A stretch of 64,000 bases of DNA from Rhodoferax sp. (GCA_024235935.1 JACKLL010000006.1:166234-230233); one strand, 5' to 3'; shown: positions 1-9,455, numbered from the stretch's first letter. Program-made: numbers and translations. The notes: generated from the sequence alone by a model not told the origin.

Positions 1-275
1 CCACAACCCTTGCACATCGCGTCGCCCTGGCTGGTCGAGCAGATCGCAATGCACGGCGTGTCGGGGGTCGATGCGTACCAGTCCATCCAGGCGGCCAGGG
101 CCTCTTTCGGAAACGAGAACTCGTCGGCCAATGTCTCGTGGTGGTACACCATCAGCGCATAGACCTCGGCCAGCGCCCGTACCTCGGGAGACAAGGTCAC
201 GCCATCGGGCGAGGGTTTCTTCTCGCGCCAGTGGTTGATGGCCGACTCGATATCGGTGATGTGAATACCTGTCAT
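1..275 (-). CDS. DUF3717/DUF1289 domain protein (3' end outside window)
   Basis: The minus strand reads open from an ATG at 275 to the window edge, giving 91 residues with no stop. The N-terminal part (ITDIESAINHWREKKPSP...) resembles the DUF3717 family, common as small proteins in Burkholderiales. The last visible residues, PCIAICSTSQGDAMCKGC, have the cysteine spacing of DUF1289 (a PC.xxC...C.GC pattern), a short putative metal-binding module. Function is unknown for both families. The gene diverges from the small membrane protein at 355. The stop codon and the true length cannot be seen. Confidence 0.7.
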   Translation of the reverse strand, partial: MTGIHITDIESAINHWREKKPSPDGVTLSPEVRALAEVYALMVYHHETLADEFSFPKEALAAWMDWYASTPDTPCIAICSTSQGDAMCKGC

Positions 276-354
276 GGAAATGGTCTGCAACCCGCGATCT
301 TGCCACGGCCGCACAAGTCCTTGTCCGGCGCCGGCAATGGTATGCTGGCGCGGC

Positions 355-708
355 ATGAAACTGATTGTCAAATGGTTGCTGAGTGCCAGTGCCCTGCTGC
401 TGCTGACCGGCATCTACAGCGGCGTCGCCGTCTCGAGCTTCGGCAGCGCCCTGATTGCCGCCTTCGTGATCGGCCTGTTCAACACCGTGCTGCGCCCGAT
501 CCTCGTGGTGCTGACCTTGCCGGTCACCGTGGTCACGCTCGGGCTGTTCCTGTTCATCATCAACGCGTTGATGTTCTGGGCCGCGTCCGGTGTTCTGGAC
601 GGGTTTTCCGTCACCGGCTTTGGTGCGGCGCTGATCGGCTCGCTGATCTACTCGGTGCTCGGCCTGCTGATCGAGTCAGCGCTCGAGCGCCTGTTCCCGC
701 AACAGTAG
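355..708 (+). CDS. Small integral membrane protein, phage holin 4-2 / YvlD-like family
   Basis: The 117-residue protein is almost wholly hydrophobic, with about four membrane segments (roughly residues 5-25, 28-50, 55-75 and 88-108), and ends in a short charged tail (ALERLFPQQ). This matches the Phage_holin_4_2 (YvlD/DUF360) family, which are mostly chromosomal inner-membrane proteins of unknown role, so the name does not imply a prophage. The ATG at 355 is chosen because the protein then starts directly with the first membrane segment; an upstream in-frame ATG at 274 would add 27 residues of low-hydrophobicity sequence overlapping the divergent gene. Its last 33 bases overlap the 3' end of the convergent M48 protease gene. 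Confidence 0.8.
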   Translation: MKLIVKWLLSASALLLLTGIYSGVAVSSFGSALIAAFVIGLFNTVLRPILVVLTLPVTVVTLGLFLFIINALMFWAASGVLDGFSVTGFGAALIGSLIYSVLGLLIESALERLFPQQ

Positions 709-2262
709 CTGCACCTGACGGGCCCGGGTGTCGATGATCGATGCCTCGATATGGTCGACACCGGCGCCGCCTGCGCTGTCGCGCACCACGGCCTGCGCCG
801 CCTTGAACCGGTCCATCGCCGCCGCATAGTCGAGCAAGGCAACCTGTGCCTCGGCCTCGGCCCGGATGCCACGCAGCACCTGCCCCTGCGCGAGATTCGC
901 CCGCCCCAGCATCTGCCAAGCCGTGGCATCGCGCGGATGCGCAACCGTCCAGGTCTGCAGGGCCGAGGCCGCCTTCGCGGCCTGTCCATCACGCAACCAT
1001 ACCTGGGCCATCAGAAGCAGCTCCGCGCGACCGGACGGAGCGATCTCGGGCGCCGACTGGCCCGACATCAGCGCCAGTTCGATGTCCAGCAGACTCGCCA
1101 GCCGGCGTGCCGCCGGATCGTCCTTGACCGGCTCCGCGAGTTTGCGCGCCCAGCTTGTCGCAGCGCTGAAATCGCGCATCTGCGCCGACGCCAATGCCGC
1201 CGCGTAAAGAATCTCGACCTGCGCGGGCACCGGCAGCTCGTCCCGTCGCGGAGCCTGCGCCTGGGTCACCATGGCGCGCAGGGCATCGATGGTCATGTAG
1301 TTGGACAGCACGCGGGAACGGGCTCGGATCATGGCGTGGTCCAGCTTCATCGGCGGCACGGCATCGCCGGTCACGCCCAGTGGCAGGCGCCCCCGGATGT
1401 CGGCGATGCGCTCGGACGTGAGCGGGTGGCTGCGCAGGTACGGAAAAGCGCCGTTGTCGTTCAGGCGCGATGCCGCCTGCAGCTTGTCGAACATCGAAGC
1501 AAAGCCCTGCGGTTCGAAGCCGGCATCGCTCATGACGCCGAACCCGACCCGATCGGCCTCGCGCTCCATGTCGCGCGAGAAGTTGAGCTGGTTCTGCATC
1601 GCAACCGCCTGGCCTCCGGTGAACAGCGCACCGGCGGCGTCGGGGCTCTTGCTGGCGGCGAGCGCACCGAGAATCATGGCGCCGATCACCCACGGCGTCT
1701 GCGCGTTCTGCTGCGTGGTCAGGCGCGAGATATGGCGCTGCGTGACGTGGCTGAGTTCGTGGCCCAGCACCGAGGCCAGCTCATCGCGATTGGACACCAC
1801 CGCGATCAGGCCCAGGTGCAATCCCAGGTAGCCGCCCGGCAAGGCGAAGGCGTTGACGCTGCGGTCGCGACCCATCATGACCTGCCACGCAAAGCGCTGC
1901 TGCAGTTCATCCGACATTTCGCCGCGCTGGCGTGCCGCCGCCAGCAAGGGCTGCCAGATACCGTCCACATATTCGGCCAGCACCGGGTCGTCGATGTAGT
2001 CCGGGTCGCGGAAGATCTCGCGTGCAATACGGTCGCCCAGCCGGCGCTCGGCGCTGGCGGTCAACTCGCTGGCATCGCCCATGCCCGGCAACTGGCTGGC
2101 CGTGGACCGTGTGGCGCCAGGCAACGGGCTGGTGCTGCCTTGCTGTGCCAATACCGGCGCACAGGCCATCTGGAGCGCAAGCACGGCGACCTGCAGGCTG
2201 CGCCCACGAGCCACCAACGCGCTAAGCGTGGACGGGCGTCGAGGGCGGAAAGGCTGTGGCAT
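676..2262 (-). CDS. M48-family zinc metalloprotease with TPR-like C-terminus (BepA/YfgC-like)
   Basis: The 528-residue protein starts with a basic, then hydrophobic leader (about residues 1-40, ending [13 protein letters not shown]), suggesting export to the periplasm. The zinc-protease motif HELSH is at about residues 168-172, preceded by NAFALPGGY and followed by a second conserved segment, EREADRVGF, which supplies the third zinc ligand. The C-terminal 250 residues are helical and Ala-rich, with repeat-like helices as in the TPR domain of BepA, an outer-membrane-protein quality-control protease. The ATG at 2262 is preferred over 2328 because it begins immediately before the leader. The gene diverges from moaC and runs convergently into the small membrane protein gene. 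Confidence 0.9.
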   Translation of the reverse strand: MPQPFRPRRPSTLSALVARGRSLQVAVLALQMACAPVLAQQGSTSPLPGATRSTASQLPGMGDASELTASAERRLGDRIAREIFRDPDYIDDPVLAEYVDGIWQPLLAAARQRGEMSDELQQRFAWQVMMGRDRSVNAFALPGGYLGLHLGLIAVVSNRDELASVLGHELSHVTQRHISRLTTQQNAQTPWVIGAMILGALAASKSPDAAGALFTGGQAVAMQNQLNFSRDMEREADRVGFGVMSDAGFEPQGFASMFDKLQAASRLNDNGAFPYLRSHPLTSERIADIRGRLPLGVTGDAVPPMKLDHAMIRARSRVLSNYMTIDALRAMVTQAQAPRRDELPVPAQVEILYAAALASAQMRDFSAATSWARKLAEPVKDDPAARRLASLLDIELALMSGQSAPEIAPSGRAELLLMAQVWLRDGQAAKAASALQTWTVAHPRDATAWQMLGRANLAQGQVLRGIRAEAEAQVALLDYAAAMDRFKAAQAVVRDSAGGAGVDHIEASIIDTRARQVQLLLREQALER

Positions 2263-2373
2263 GGTCGTATGATGCAGCACGCAGGCAAATGGTTCGTGAA
2301 GTACGGGTATCCAGTTGCATCCGACCAAGCACCCTGCCTGCCGGAAAACCTCTTATCGCATCCCATCACCGCA

Positions 2374-2862
2374 ATGAACACCCTGACCCATTTTGACGCA
2401 CAAGGCCAGGCCCACATGGTCGATGTCGCGGCCAAGGCCAGCACGCACCGTACCGCCATCGCCGGTGGCCGCATCGACATGCATGCCGCGACGCTGGCCA
2501 TCATTGAATCGGGCACCGCCAAGAAAGGCGATGTGCTCGGCATCGCCCGCATCGCCGGCATCCAGGCCGCCAAGAAAACCAGCGACCTGATCCCCCTGTG
2601 CCACCCGCTCGCACTCACACGGGTGGCCATCGAATTCGAGACCGTGCAGGCCGACGCCACACACCCCGCCAACATCATCTGCCGCGCCACGGTGGAGACC
2701 GTCGGCCCGACCGGCGTCGAAATGGAAGCCCTGACCGCCGTCCAGGTCGCGCTGCTGACCATCTACGACATGTGCAAGGCGGTGGACCGCGGCATGACGA
2801 TGTCGGACATCAAGCTGCTGCAGAAACATGGGGGGCAGTCGGGGAGTTTCATCGCGGGGTGA
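2374..2862 (+). CDS. moaC: Cyclic pyranopterin monophosphate synthase MoaC
   Basis: The 162-residue protein matches MoaC along its whole length. The visible hallmarks are MVDV near the start, [20 protein letters not shown], the substrate pocket [20 protein letters not shown], and the C-terminal [11 protein letters not shown] segment carrying catalytic residues. MoaC converts the MoaA product (3',8-cyclo-GTP) to cyclic pyranopterin monophosphate, the first stable intermediate of molybdenum cofactor synthesis, in the cytoplasm. The start at 2374 gives the usual family length; the frame stays open far upstream, but that part is antisense to the protease. No other mo-genes lie nearby. Confidence 0.97.
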   Translation: MNTLTHFDAQGQAHMVDVAAKASTHRTAIAGGRIDMHAATLAIIESGTAKKGDVLGIARIAGIQAAKKTSDLIPLCHPLALTRVAIEFETVQADATHPANIICRATVETVGPTGVEMEALTAVQVALLTIYDMCKAVDRGMTMSDIKLLQKHGGQSGSFIAG

Positions 2863-2884
2863 ATCCGAACGCGACGCGTGCCAC

Positions 2885-4561
2885 TCAGGGGTCGAGTGGC
2901 GGGAGTTCGGGCAGCGAGGCGTGCGTGCTGCTGGATTTCCATCGCGCATATTCAGCGGGAAAGGCACGACGGAATCGCAGCATGTAGTAAGCGGCATCGC
3001 CCATGCGCCCCAGCACCAGATCGCTGTCGATGAGTTTCTCGACCACCCGGGCCTCGGGCGAGAAATGTAGCAATTGCCGCGCCAGCGCATTCAGTGTCTG
3101 CGCGTTGTCCGGCGTCACGGTCGACAGGGTCAATACGGCGAATTGGACCTGGTTGCGGAAAAGCCAGGAGTCCTGCACCTTACCCAAGGGGTCGTCGCGA
3201 TAAGCGCTCGAACGCAGGGATGGGGCCTTGTACACTTGGCTGACGCGGTGATAGTCCCAGGCGGCATATGTCAGTGCTACCAAGGACAAGGCCGCGCCAG
3301 CGAGCACCAGAGCCGGCGAGCCAGGTCCCCGCTGACGCGCCTGATCCGTCCCGGCCGACCCGTCGTCTGCGCCCGCCACCATCGCGGCCGTAGGACGGGT
3401 GCGCCAGAGCATCCAGATGGCGAGCCCCGTCGCGATCTGGAACGGCCCGTACCACAGCGGATACTCCAGCATGCTGTGCAGGCCGATCATGGCCAGCACG
3501 GCCCAGGCCATTTGCCGAGCCGGCACGGTTTCGCGCCAGGGTTTGGCCCGCAGCACCCAGAACGCCAAGCTGCCGCACAGTAGCACTGCCAACGGAATAC
3601 CCCACACGACGGCAAGATGCAACGGCAGGTTGTGTGCGTTGTCCAGGATGTCGCAGAAGCGTCCCGCCGGGTATAAGGTCATGAAGTGGGCATAGGACAC
3701 CTCGCCCCAGCCCCAGCCCCACCAGGGCTTCTGGGCAATCAGGTGCAGCACGTTCTGCCACAACAGCACGCGACCGGCGCAGGCCAGCTCGGGGCTGCGG
3801 AACCGGGACCCCAGGCCATCCGTAAACGGATCGCGGCCGATCAGCATCGGCAGCGCCATCGAAGCGACAACATAGGCCAGCACTGCCGCGACAAACACCC
3901 AATTGCTGGAACGCGGCAGGTTTGCCCGCCATACCAGCAGCAACAGACCCAAAGTCACCAGCTGAAACAAGCCGGTACGTGACAACGTGGCGGCATTGGC
4001 GGCTGCCAGCGCCAGCGCCGTCGCCGCCGCCAGCACAACCGTCGGCCATGCCGCGGCATGGCTGCCTGAACGCTGTTGGCGGTTGTCGGCATCAAGCTGC
4101 CAACCGGGTTTGCCCGCGACGAGGTAAAACATCGCCACGGCAAGGCCGATGTTGACCAGGGTGGCGAAATGGTTGCGCTGGCGCAGATTGCCAAACGCTT
4201 CGCCCAGTGGCGCAATGTTGACCCATGGTTGCAGATCCGGGCTGACACCGAAATACTGCACAAAGGCAATGCCGCTGCTCAGCAGTGCGGCCAACATCCA
4301 GCCCCAGCTTGACGCCTGTGACAGCCTGGAACGCATCAGCGTAGCCAGTACCACCAGCACGATGGCACTTGCTGCCGACACCAGCCACGGCAGGACGGAC
4401 GCCGTCGGGCCGCCGGCAAGGGGCCAAAGCCATGGGAGCGCAATACACAACGCAATCGCCGGCGTGCTCTGTGCGGCTCCCGGCAGACCAGGCACGTCTG
4501 CTGATGTCGACAGCGAATTCACCTGAGATCGCAGATCATTTGGGCCATGGAACAGCAGCAA
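2885..4561 (-). CDS. PglL/Wzy-type O-oligosaccharyltransferase or O-antigen ligase, second copy
   Basis: A polytopic membrane protein (558 residues from the ATG at 4561) with about ten or more hydrophobic segments. It carries the PglL_A-type signature FGNLRQRNHFATL at about residue 150, and a Wzy_C-like segment with RTGLFQLVTLG and a large periplasmic loop ending WWGWGWGEVSYAHF. The C-terminal 130 residues are soluble and helical, as in the Wzy_C_2 region of pilin glycosylating enzymes. Such ligases transfer lipid-linked glycan to protein (often type IV pilin) or to lipid A core in the periplasm. The start overlaps the end of the upstream paralog by 26 bp, implying translational coupling; a GTG at 4522 would avoid the overlap. 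Confidence 0.8.
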   Translation of the reverse strand: MLLFHGPNDLRSQVNSLSTSADVPGLPGAAQSTPAIALCIALPWLWPLAGGPTASVLPWLVSAASAIVLVVLATLMRSRLSQASSWGWMLAALLSSGIAFVQYFGVSPDLQPWVNIAPLGEAFGNLRQRNHFATLVNIGLAVAMFYLVAGKPGWQLDADNRQQRSGSHAAAWPTVVLAAATALALAAANAATLSRTGLFQLVTLGLLLLVWRANLPRSSNWVFVAAVLAYVVASMALPMLIGRDPFTDGLGSRFRSPELACAGRVLLWQNVLHLIAQKPWWGWGWGEVSYAHFMTLYPAGRFCDILDNAHNLPLHLAVVWGIPLAVLLCGSLAFWVLRAKPWRETVPARQMAWAVLAMIGLHSMLEYPLWYGPFQIATGLAIWMLWRTRPTAAMVAGADDGSAGTDQARQRGPGSPALVLAGAALSLVALTYAAWDYHRVSQVYKAPSLRSSAYRDDPLGKVQDSWLFRNQVQFAVLTLSTVTPDNAQTLNALARQLLHFSPEARVVEKLIDSDLVLGRMGDAAYYMLRFRRAFPAEYARWKSSSTHASLPELPPLDP

Positions 4562-6245
4562 TGCGCGGGTCGCTGCTCGCCATGCGGTCCCAGGACCGTC
4601 GCACGATGTCGCATTGCACTTCGCTCACGACTTTGCACATGCGTCGCAGCCATAGCCCGGCTTCCTCCGGGTGGCCATTCCAGGCCATGGCTGCAGCCAC
4701 TTTCTGAAACGATGCCGGGGCAGGATTGAACGCGACCGTGCGCCGCATCCAATCAAGATCTGCCTCGGACATGTGATCGTCGGGTTCGAATTGGGTCATC
4801 CGCAGATGCGCCTGCAATTGCGTCAGGAGTAGCAGATCCAGTGGCTCTGACGGTGGCGTCCGGATATTGGCCTGGACGAACCGCTGATTTCGGTAGGCCG
4901 GCTCGACACTCGCATAGTCACTGATGATCAGCCCCAACAAGGCGCAGGCCAGCAACCACAAGCCGGCTGGGACAAGGCGGCCGGTCCGCAGCCGTGGTGT
5001 CGCACCAGCACGCACGTCAAGCATGCCGGCAACCAGTCCGGCCGGCAGCAGCATATAGGCGTAATGCAGGGGCAATTCGAGCATGGCGTGATTGGCGACC
5101 ACCAGCAAGAAGAGCACCAACAACACATCTTCGGCATTGCGCACCTTGCGAACGGTGCGCCACATCCACACCACGACACCGAGTGCGACCGCCAAGCCCA
5201 TCGGGATACCCATCCAGAGGACCAGATCGAGAAAAAGATTGTGGGCATAAGAAAATGCGCCAATACGGGTTCGATCCGCGGCTACCTCGAGTTGCGCCAG
5301 AAGCGTCTGGTTCCAGCCATAACCCCACCAAGGGCGTTGCCACGCGGCGTCTGCAAACAAGGCCCATATGGCAGGGCGGGTCTCGGTCGACAGCCGCATC
5401 GGATCGAGCAGATCGCGGTGTTCGGCCAGCAACAAGACCTCCCGCAGCCCGCCCAAAGATGCCGTACACAGGAAGAAGAAGGCCACCAGTGCTGTTGCCA
5501 CCCAAGGCAGGCGTGCGCTCGGCCAGTGCCCTCGCCAGTACCAGACCGCGGACAACAGCAGCATCGTTGCAAGCCAACCGGTCCGGGAATTTGTCATAGC
5601 TAGACCAAACAGGAGATACAAGGCGCCCAGAATCGCAACCGGCCCTGCTACCAGGCGGCGAACCCATGCCCATCCCAGGGCCAGCAGCCCCCACAACAAG
5701 AATGTGGCCAACTGATTCGGTTGGCCGAAATTAGCAAACGGCCGCCCAAAGTTGTCGCGCATGATCCAGACTTCCAGTTCGTCCAGCCCGTCCAGCCCGA
5801 GCCACTGTTGCAACTGCATTCCAACCGATACCAGCGCAGCCAGTCCTATAGCCAGAAAAAGGCCATCACCGAGCTGGCCAGCTGTCGCGGATTCCCACTG
5901 TGCGCCAATCAACAACGCCAGCAACAATCCCAGCAGGAAGGCGCTACTGATCCAGGTGGTGCCAATGAAGCCAATCATTCCCGCGGCTTGTTGCAACCAT
6001 GCAAGCACGACCAGAACGCTGGTCAGGAGCGCTGCATCGAACCAGGGAAACCGGTCTGGAGCGCGGACAATTACTGCGGCACCAGCCAACGCGACAACGA
6101 ACGCAATCCAGACATCGAAATGAAATGCGGTCCAGGGCAGGTAGTGATTGGGTAGCAGCCAGCCCAGCGACAAGGTAGCCGACCAGGCCGTGAGCCAGAA
6201 CCGTGACATCACGGGTAGCGAGGGCACGCGCATGGATTCATTCAT
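4536..6245 (-). CDS. PglL/Wzy-type O-oligosaccharyltransferase, pilin-adjacent copy
   Basis: A 569-residue multi-spanning membrane protein with the PglL_A-type signature PFANFGQPNQLATFLLWG, then NSRTGWLATMLLL of the Wzy_C core, and a WWGYGWNQ periplasmic-loop motif ahead of SYAHNLFLDLVLWMGIP. The C-terminus (about 450-569) is soluble. Position directly downstream of pilA in the same direction, separated by a terminator hairpin, suggests that type IV pilin is the glycan acceptor, as for PglL/TfpO enzymes; whether the acceptor is pilin or lipid A cannot be told from sequence. The ATG at 6245 is chosen (another in frame at 6233). It is paralogous in layout, not closely similar in sequence, to the next gene, with which it overlaps. 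Confidence 0.82.
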   Translation of the reverse strand: MNESMRVPSLPVMSRFWLTAWSATLSLGWLLPNHYLPWTAFHFDVWIAFVVALAGAAVIVRAPDRFPWFDAALLTSVLVVLAWLQQAAGMIGFIGTTWISSAFLLGLLLALLIGAQWESATAGQLGDGLFLAIGLAALVSVGMQLQQWLGLDGLDELEVWIMRDNFGRPFANFGQPNQLATFLLWGLLALGWAWVRRLVAGPVAILGALYLLFGLAMTNSRTGWLATMLLLSAVWYWRGHWPSARLPWVATALVAFFFLCTASLGGLREVLLLAEHRDLLDPMRLSTETRPAIWALFADAAWQRPWWGYGWNQTLLAQLEVAADRTRIGAFSYAHNLFLDLVLWMGIPMGLAVALGVVVWMWRTVRKVRNAEDVLLVLFLLVVANHAMLELPLHYAYMLLPAGLVAGMLDVRAGATPRLRTGRLVPAGLWLLACALLGLIISDYASVEPAYRNQRFVQANIRTPPSEPLDLLLLTQLQAHLRMTQFEPDDHMSEADLDWMRRTVAFNPAPASFQKVAAAMAWNGHPEEAGLWLRRMCKVVSEVQCDIVRRSWDRMASSDPRIAAVPWPK

Positions 6246-6334
6246 GGGATTTTGTCGATGTCCGCCACAGGGTGTGAGCGCAGTGTCCGTATTGCGAGAG
6301 CCCAACAGACCCGATCACGCGCCCGTCAAACGGG

Positions 6335-6358
6335 AAAAGGCCCCCGCAGGGGCCTTTT
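6335..6358 (-). terminator. Hairpin terminator downstream of pilA
   Basis: A perfect 10-bp stem (AAAAGGCCCC paired with GGGGCCTTTT) with a 4-base loop lies 27 bp beyond the pilA stop. The T-run forms the end of the stem on either strand, so it can act as a rho-independent terminator or attenuator. It would let pilin mRNA be made in excess over the two downstream glycosyl ligase genes. Confidence 0.8.
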
Positions 6359-6385
6359 CGACAACGCAGATCAGATCAATGCGGT

Positions 6386-6850
6386 TTACTTGCAGCTTGC
6401 TGGCAGGTACTTGGCTGGCATTACGGTAGAAATGGTAATGCTGTTATACGCAGCTGCAGTAGCCGCGGCACAAACCCAGGAGACCTGTCCGTTGGGCTGG
6501 AGGGTTCCGGTGAACATCACACCCGTACCCGTCAGTTTCGGCTCGGCAGATGTAGCGGCTGCAACGATGATGCCGGTGCCTGAGTTGGATGCCAGATAGG
6601 TGACACCCGAGACGAACTTGGAAGTCTGCGTCTCGACTGCGGTGGTCATGCTGTCCATCGTTCCATTGGCCTGGGCATGCTCGGAAACAGCGACCTTAGC
6701 CGACGAGGCGGCGAGGATAATCTCCGACACCTTGGCGCGGACCGTGTAGTCCTGATAGGCCGGCAGGGCGACGGCGGCCAGAATACCGATGATCGCAACA
6801 ACGATCATCAACTCGATAAGGGTGAAACCTTTTTGCATGGAACGCTTCAT
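6386..6850 (-). CDS. pilA: Type IVa major pilin
   Basis: The 154-residue prepilin has a short basic leader (MKRSMQKG) cut before [20 protein letters not shown], the class III signal recognised by PilD, with Glu5 of the mature protein present. A C-terminal disulfide-loop pair is visible (VC at about 125 and the final SCK). The middle is Ser/Thr/Ala-rich and could be O-glycosylated by the adjacent PglL-like enzymes. The start at 6850 is fixed by an AGGAG 8 bases upstream; an in-frame ATG at 6892 lies too close to the predicted transcript start. The gene has its own sigma54-type promoter, a terminator after it, and a PilB-like ATPase gene upstream. Confidence 0.96.
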   Translation of the reverse strand: MKRSMQKGFTLIELMIVVAIIGILAAVALPAYQDYTVRAKVSEIILAASSAKVAVSEHAQANGTMDSMTTAVETQTSKFVSGVTYLASNSGTGIIVAAATSAEPKLTGTGVMFTGTLQPNGQVSWVCAAATAAAYNSITISTVMPAKYLPASCK

Positions 6851-6896
6851 TTGAAAACTCCTGGGGTTGAGAGAAACAGACTGGACGATCATCTAC

Positions 6897-6912
6897 AGCA
6901 GGATGTGTGCCA
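6897..6912 (-). promoter_or_regulatory. Sigma54 (RpoN) promoter of pilA
   Basis: On the minus strand the sequence TGGCAC-ACATC-CTGCT matches the -24/-12 consensus TGGCAC-N5-TTGCW with a single mismatch, and GG and GC are exactly ten bases apart. Transcription would start at about 6886, giving a leader of about 36 bases before the pilA ATG. RpoN with PilR is the known control of pilA in pseudomonads and several betaproteobacteria. Confidence 0.85.
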
Positions 6913-6976
6913 GGTCCAAAAACCGCTGATATTCGACGTTTTTGGGCCAGCAAGGCCCAATTTCCCGACCAATTGA

Positions 6977-7023
6977 TGTCGCAGCGACACTTCGCAGCGA
7001 CGGCATGACATTAATGTCATGCC
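6977..7023. promoter_or_regulatory. Palindromic upstream activator sites for pilA
   Basis: Two perfect palindromes lie 65-125 bp upstream of the sigma54 promoter: TGTCGC-A-GCGACA at 6977-6989, and a 22-bp palindrome at 7002-7023 with arms GGCATGACATT and AATGTCATGCC. TCGCAGCGAC is repeated directly at 6979 and 6992 (13-bp period). Both palindromes contain TGTC/GACA, the core of PilR sites in Pseudomonas. Position and spacing fit an enhancer for an RpoN activator; the identity of the activator is inference. Confidence 0.55.
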
Positions 7024-7034
7024 ATTTTTGTCAC

Positions 7035-9455
7035 TTACTTGATGCAGACCTGCCGGACCATCTTGATGTCGGTCATGCCCATCATGACCTTTTCCATGCC
7101 GTCCATCTTCAGCGTCCGCATTCCGCCTTCGACCGATTGTGCGAACAGTTCGGCCACCCGGGCACGTTCCTGGATCAGCTTCTTGACGCTGTCGTCGGCA
7201 ATCAGCAGTTCGTGCAGGCCAATGCGGCCTTTGTAGCCGGTGCCGTTGCACTTGTCGCAGCCGACCGCACGGTACAGCTTGAGCTGGCCATCCTGGCCAT
7301 AGGTCTGGTTCCAGCTCTCCAGCAGCTTGCGGGTTTCGCCGGCGTGGTCCGCCTGCCAGGCCTTGGAATGGCGCAGTTCTTCGACGTATTCAGTGACGAA
7401 TAGCCGCATCTCATCGGCGTCCGGGACATAGGACTGCTTGCAGTCGCACAGCTTCTTGGCCAGGCGCTGGGCCAGGATGCCAAGCAGGGCGTCGGCAAAA
7501 TTGAACGGGTCCATGCCCATGTCCATCAACCGGGTGATGGATTCGGGTGCCGAATTCGTGTGCAGCGTCGAGAACACCAGGTGCCCGGTCAGTGAAGCCT
7601 CGACGCCCATCGACACGGTTTCCTTGTCGCGCGACTCGCCGACCATGATGATGTCCGGGTCGGCCCGCAGGAAGGCGCGCATGACCAGCGCGAAGTCAAT
7701 GCCGGCCTTCTTGTTGATCTGGACCTGGCGCAAGCCTTTCTGCGTGATTTCGACCGGGTCCTCGGCGGTCCAGATCTTGGTATCCGGCGTGTTGAGGAAT
7801 TTCAGGATCGAATGCAGCGTGGTGGTCTTGCCGGAACCGGTCGGGCCGCACACGTAGAACAGACCGTAGGGCTTGGTGACCGTCTTCTCCAGTCGCTCAC
7901 GGTTGTGGGTGGTCAAGCCCAGCTTTTCCAGCGGGATCGGTTCGCCGGCGGCCAGGATCCGCATGACGACGTCCTCGACACCGCCGGTAGACGGAATCGT
8001 GGCGACACGCAGCTCGATGTCCAGCGGGCCGTACTTCTTGAACTTGATCTTGCCGTCCTGGGGCTTGCGACGCTCGGAAATATCGAGATCGCACATGATC
8101 TTGAGCCGCGTCACCATGGCCTGGCGGAAATGCGCGGGCACCTCGATGTACGGCACCAGCGTGCCGTCGATGCGAAACCGGATGCCGGTCTTGAGCTTGC
8201 CCGGCATCGGCTCGATGTGGATGTCCGACACCTTCTGGTTATAGGCGTCGATGATCACCTTGTTGACGAACTTGACCAGTTCGTTGTCGGCCGCCGCCGA
8301 CTCCAGCGAGTCATCGTTGCTGCCGTCGTCGATCGGCCCGCCATCCATGTCGGCCAGCAACTGGTCGATCGAACCGCCCTCGTTGCCCGCGCCATACAGC
8401 TGCGCCAGCGTCTCCTCGAATTCGGTCAGTGTCGTGACGCTGTAGACAAACTTGGTGATGCGCGGAAAGACCTGGGGAACGACACGGGCGCCGCGCACCG
8501 CCTCCGGGTCCATGCACATGATGACCAGGCCATCCGGTGACTCCTCCAGCGGAATCCAGCCCTGCTCGACGATGAATTCCCGCTTGAGCGGCCCGTGCAG
8601 CGCCTCCGCACGGATGCGGCCGGAGCTGAAGGGCTCATACGGCACACCGAAGAACCGCGCCAGCGAGGAGCCGATCTGCGCTGGTTTGAGTTTGAAGTTG
8701 GACAACAGCAGGCGCTCGACCGGTTTGTGCTCATTGCGCGCATCGACCAGGCACTGCTCCAGCTCGGCCTGGGTCAGCACACCGTCGGTCACCAGCCCGT
8801 CGTACTTGGTGGCCTTGAGGCGCGCCGCCTCGCTCGCCTTCTGCACCCGCTGGCGAATCGCCGTGGCCAGCGTCTTGCACAGTTGCGCGACACCCTCCAC
8901 CTCGAGCGCACCGAAGCTCTGGTCACTCTTGTTGTTGATGATCTGCAGCACACCATGCAGCACATCGCCATCGAGAATGGGGGCCACCAGCATCTGGCGT
9001 GTGCGGTAGCCGGATCGCTTGTCGACCTCCTTCAGGAAGGTCAGCGACGGATGGATCTGCTTGAGCGCCTCGTCGTCATAGACATCGGCCAGGTTGAGCT
9101 GCTGGCGGCTGAAGGCCACATAGCCGGCCAGGCTCTGCGGCGAGATCGGAAGCTTCAGATCGCGGCTGCTGTTCAGGCCGGTCTTGACCTTGGAGACGAT
9201 GGCCGTGCGGTCCTCGTTGACGGCATACAGGGTCAGCCGGTCTGCATTGAGCAGCTTGCAGATGTCCTGGCTGGCATCCAGCATGATCTGGTCCAGGTTC
9301 TCGGTGTCATGGATGCGCGCCGTGACGTGGTGCAGCTGCTTGTAGAACAGCGCCTCGAACGTGATGCCGCGCTTTTCCGGCGGCAGCTTCTGGCTCTCGA
9401 AGAACGCCTGTTCCGACGAGCGCTCACCCGTTGCCGGCTTGAGTACCGCGCTCAT
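7035..9455 (-). CDS. GAF-domain GspE/PilB-family ATPase
   Basis: The 806-residue protein has an N-terminal GAF domain (about residues 30-200, ending GVLQIINNKSDQSFGALE), a GspE N-terminal-like domain (about 215-350) and a secretion ATPase domain with Walker A GPTGSGKTTT at about 535, GESRDKET (Asp box) and HLVFSTLHTNSAPESI (His box). A zinc-binding set (CDC near 670-690 and CDKCNGTGYKGR near 735) is present. It should power a type IV pilus or type II secretion machine from the cytoplasm. The start ATG at 9455 has a GAGG eight bases upstream. It is the last gene of the kinase-cyclase operon, and the GAF module may sense the cyclic nucleotide made there. Other pilus assembly genes are not in the window. 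Confidence 0.9.
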   Translation of the reverse strand: MSAVLKPATGERSSEQAFFESQKLPPEKRGITFEALFYKQLHHVTARIHDTENLDQIMLDASQDICKLLNADRLTLYAVNEDRTAIVSKVKTGLNSSRDLKLPISPQSLAGYVAFSRQQLNLADVYDDEALKQIHPSLTFLKEVDKRSGYRTRQMLVAPILDGDVLHGVLQIINNKSDQSFGALEVEGVAQLCKTLATAIRQRVQKASEAARLKATKYDGLVTDGVLTQAELEQCLVDARNEHKPVERLLLSNFKLKPAQIGSSLARFFGVPYEPFSSGRIRAEALHGPLKREFIVEQGWIPLEESPDGLVIMCMDPEAVRGARVVPQVFPRITKFVYSVTTLTEFEETLAQLYGAGNEGGSIDQLLADMDGGPIDDGSNDDSLESAAADNELVKFVNKVIIDAYNQKVSDIHIEPMPGKLKTGIRFRIDGTLVPYIEVPAHFRQAMVTRLKIMCDLDISERRKPQDGKIKFKKYGPLDIELRVATIPSTGGVEDVVMRILAAGEPIPLEKLGLTTHNRERLEKTVTKPYGLFYVCGPTGSGKTTTLHSILKFLNTPDTKIWTAEDPVEITQKGLRQVQINKKAGIDFALVMRAFLRADPDIIMVGESRDKETVSMGVEASLTGHLVFSTLHTNSAPESITRLMDMGMDPFNFADALLGILAQRLAKKLCDCKQSYVPDADEMRLFVTEYVEELRHSKAWQADHAGETRKLLESWNQTYGQDGQLKLYRAVGCDKCNGTGYKGRIGLHELLIADDSVKKLIQERARVAELFAQSVEGGMRTLKMDGMEKVMMGMTDIKMVRQVCIK

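Noticed and set aside
355..708. Prophage holin
   Set aside because: The family name is phage-derived, but there are no phage genes nearby and the gene sits among housekeeping genes.
7002..7023. Rho-independent terminator for the PilB-like gene
   Set aside because: The palindrome has no T-run in the direction of that gene and sits in the enhancer position of the pilA promoter.
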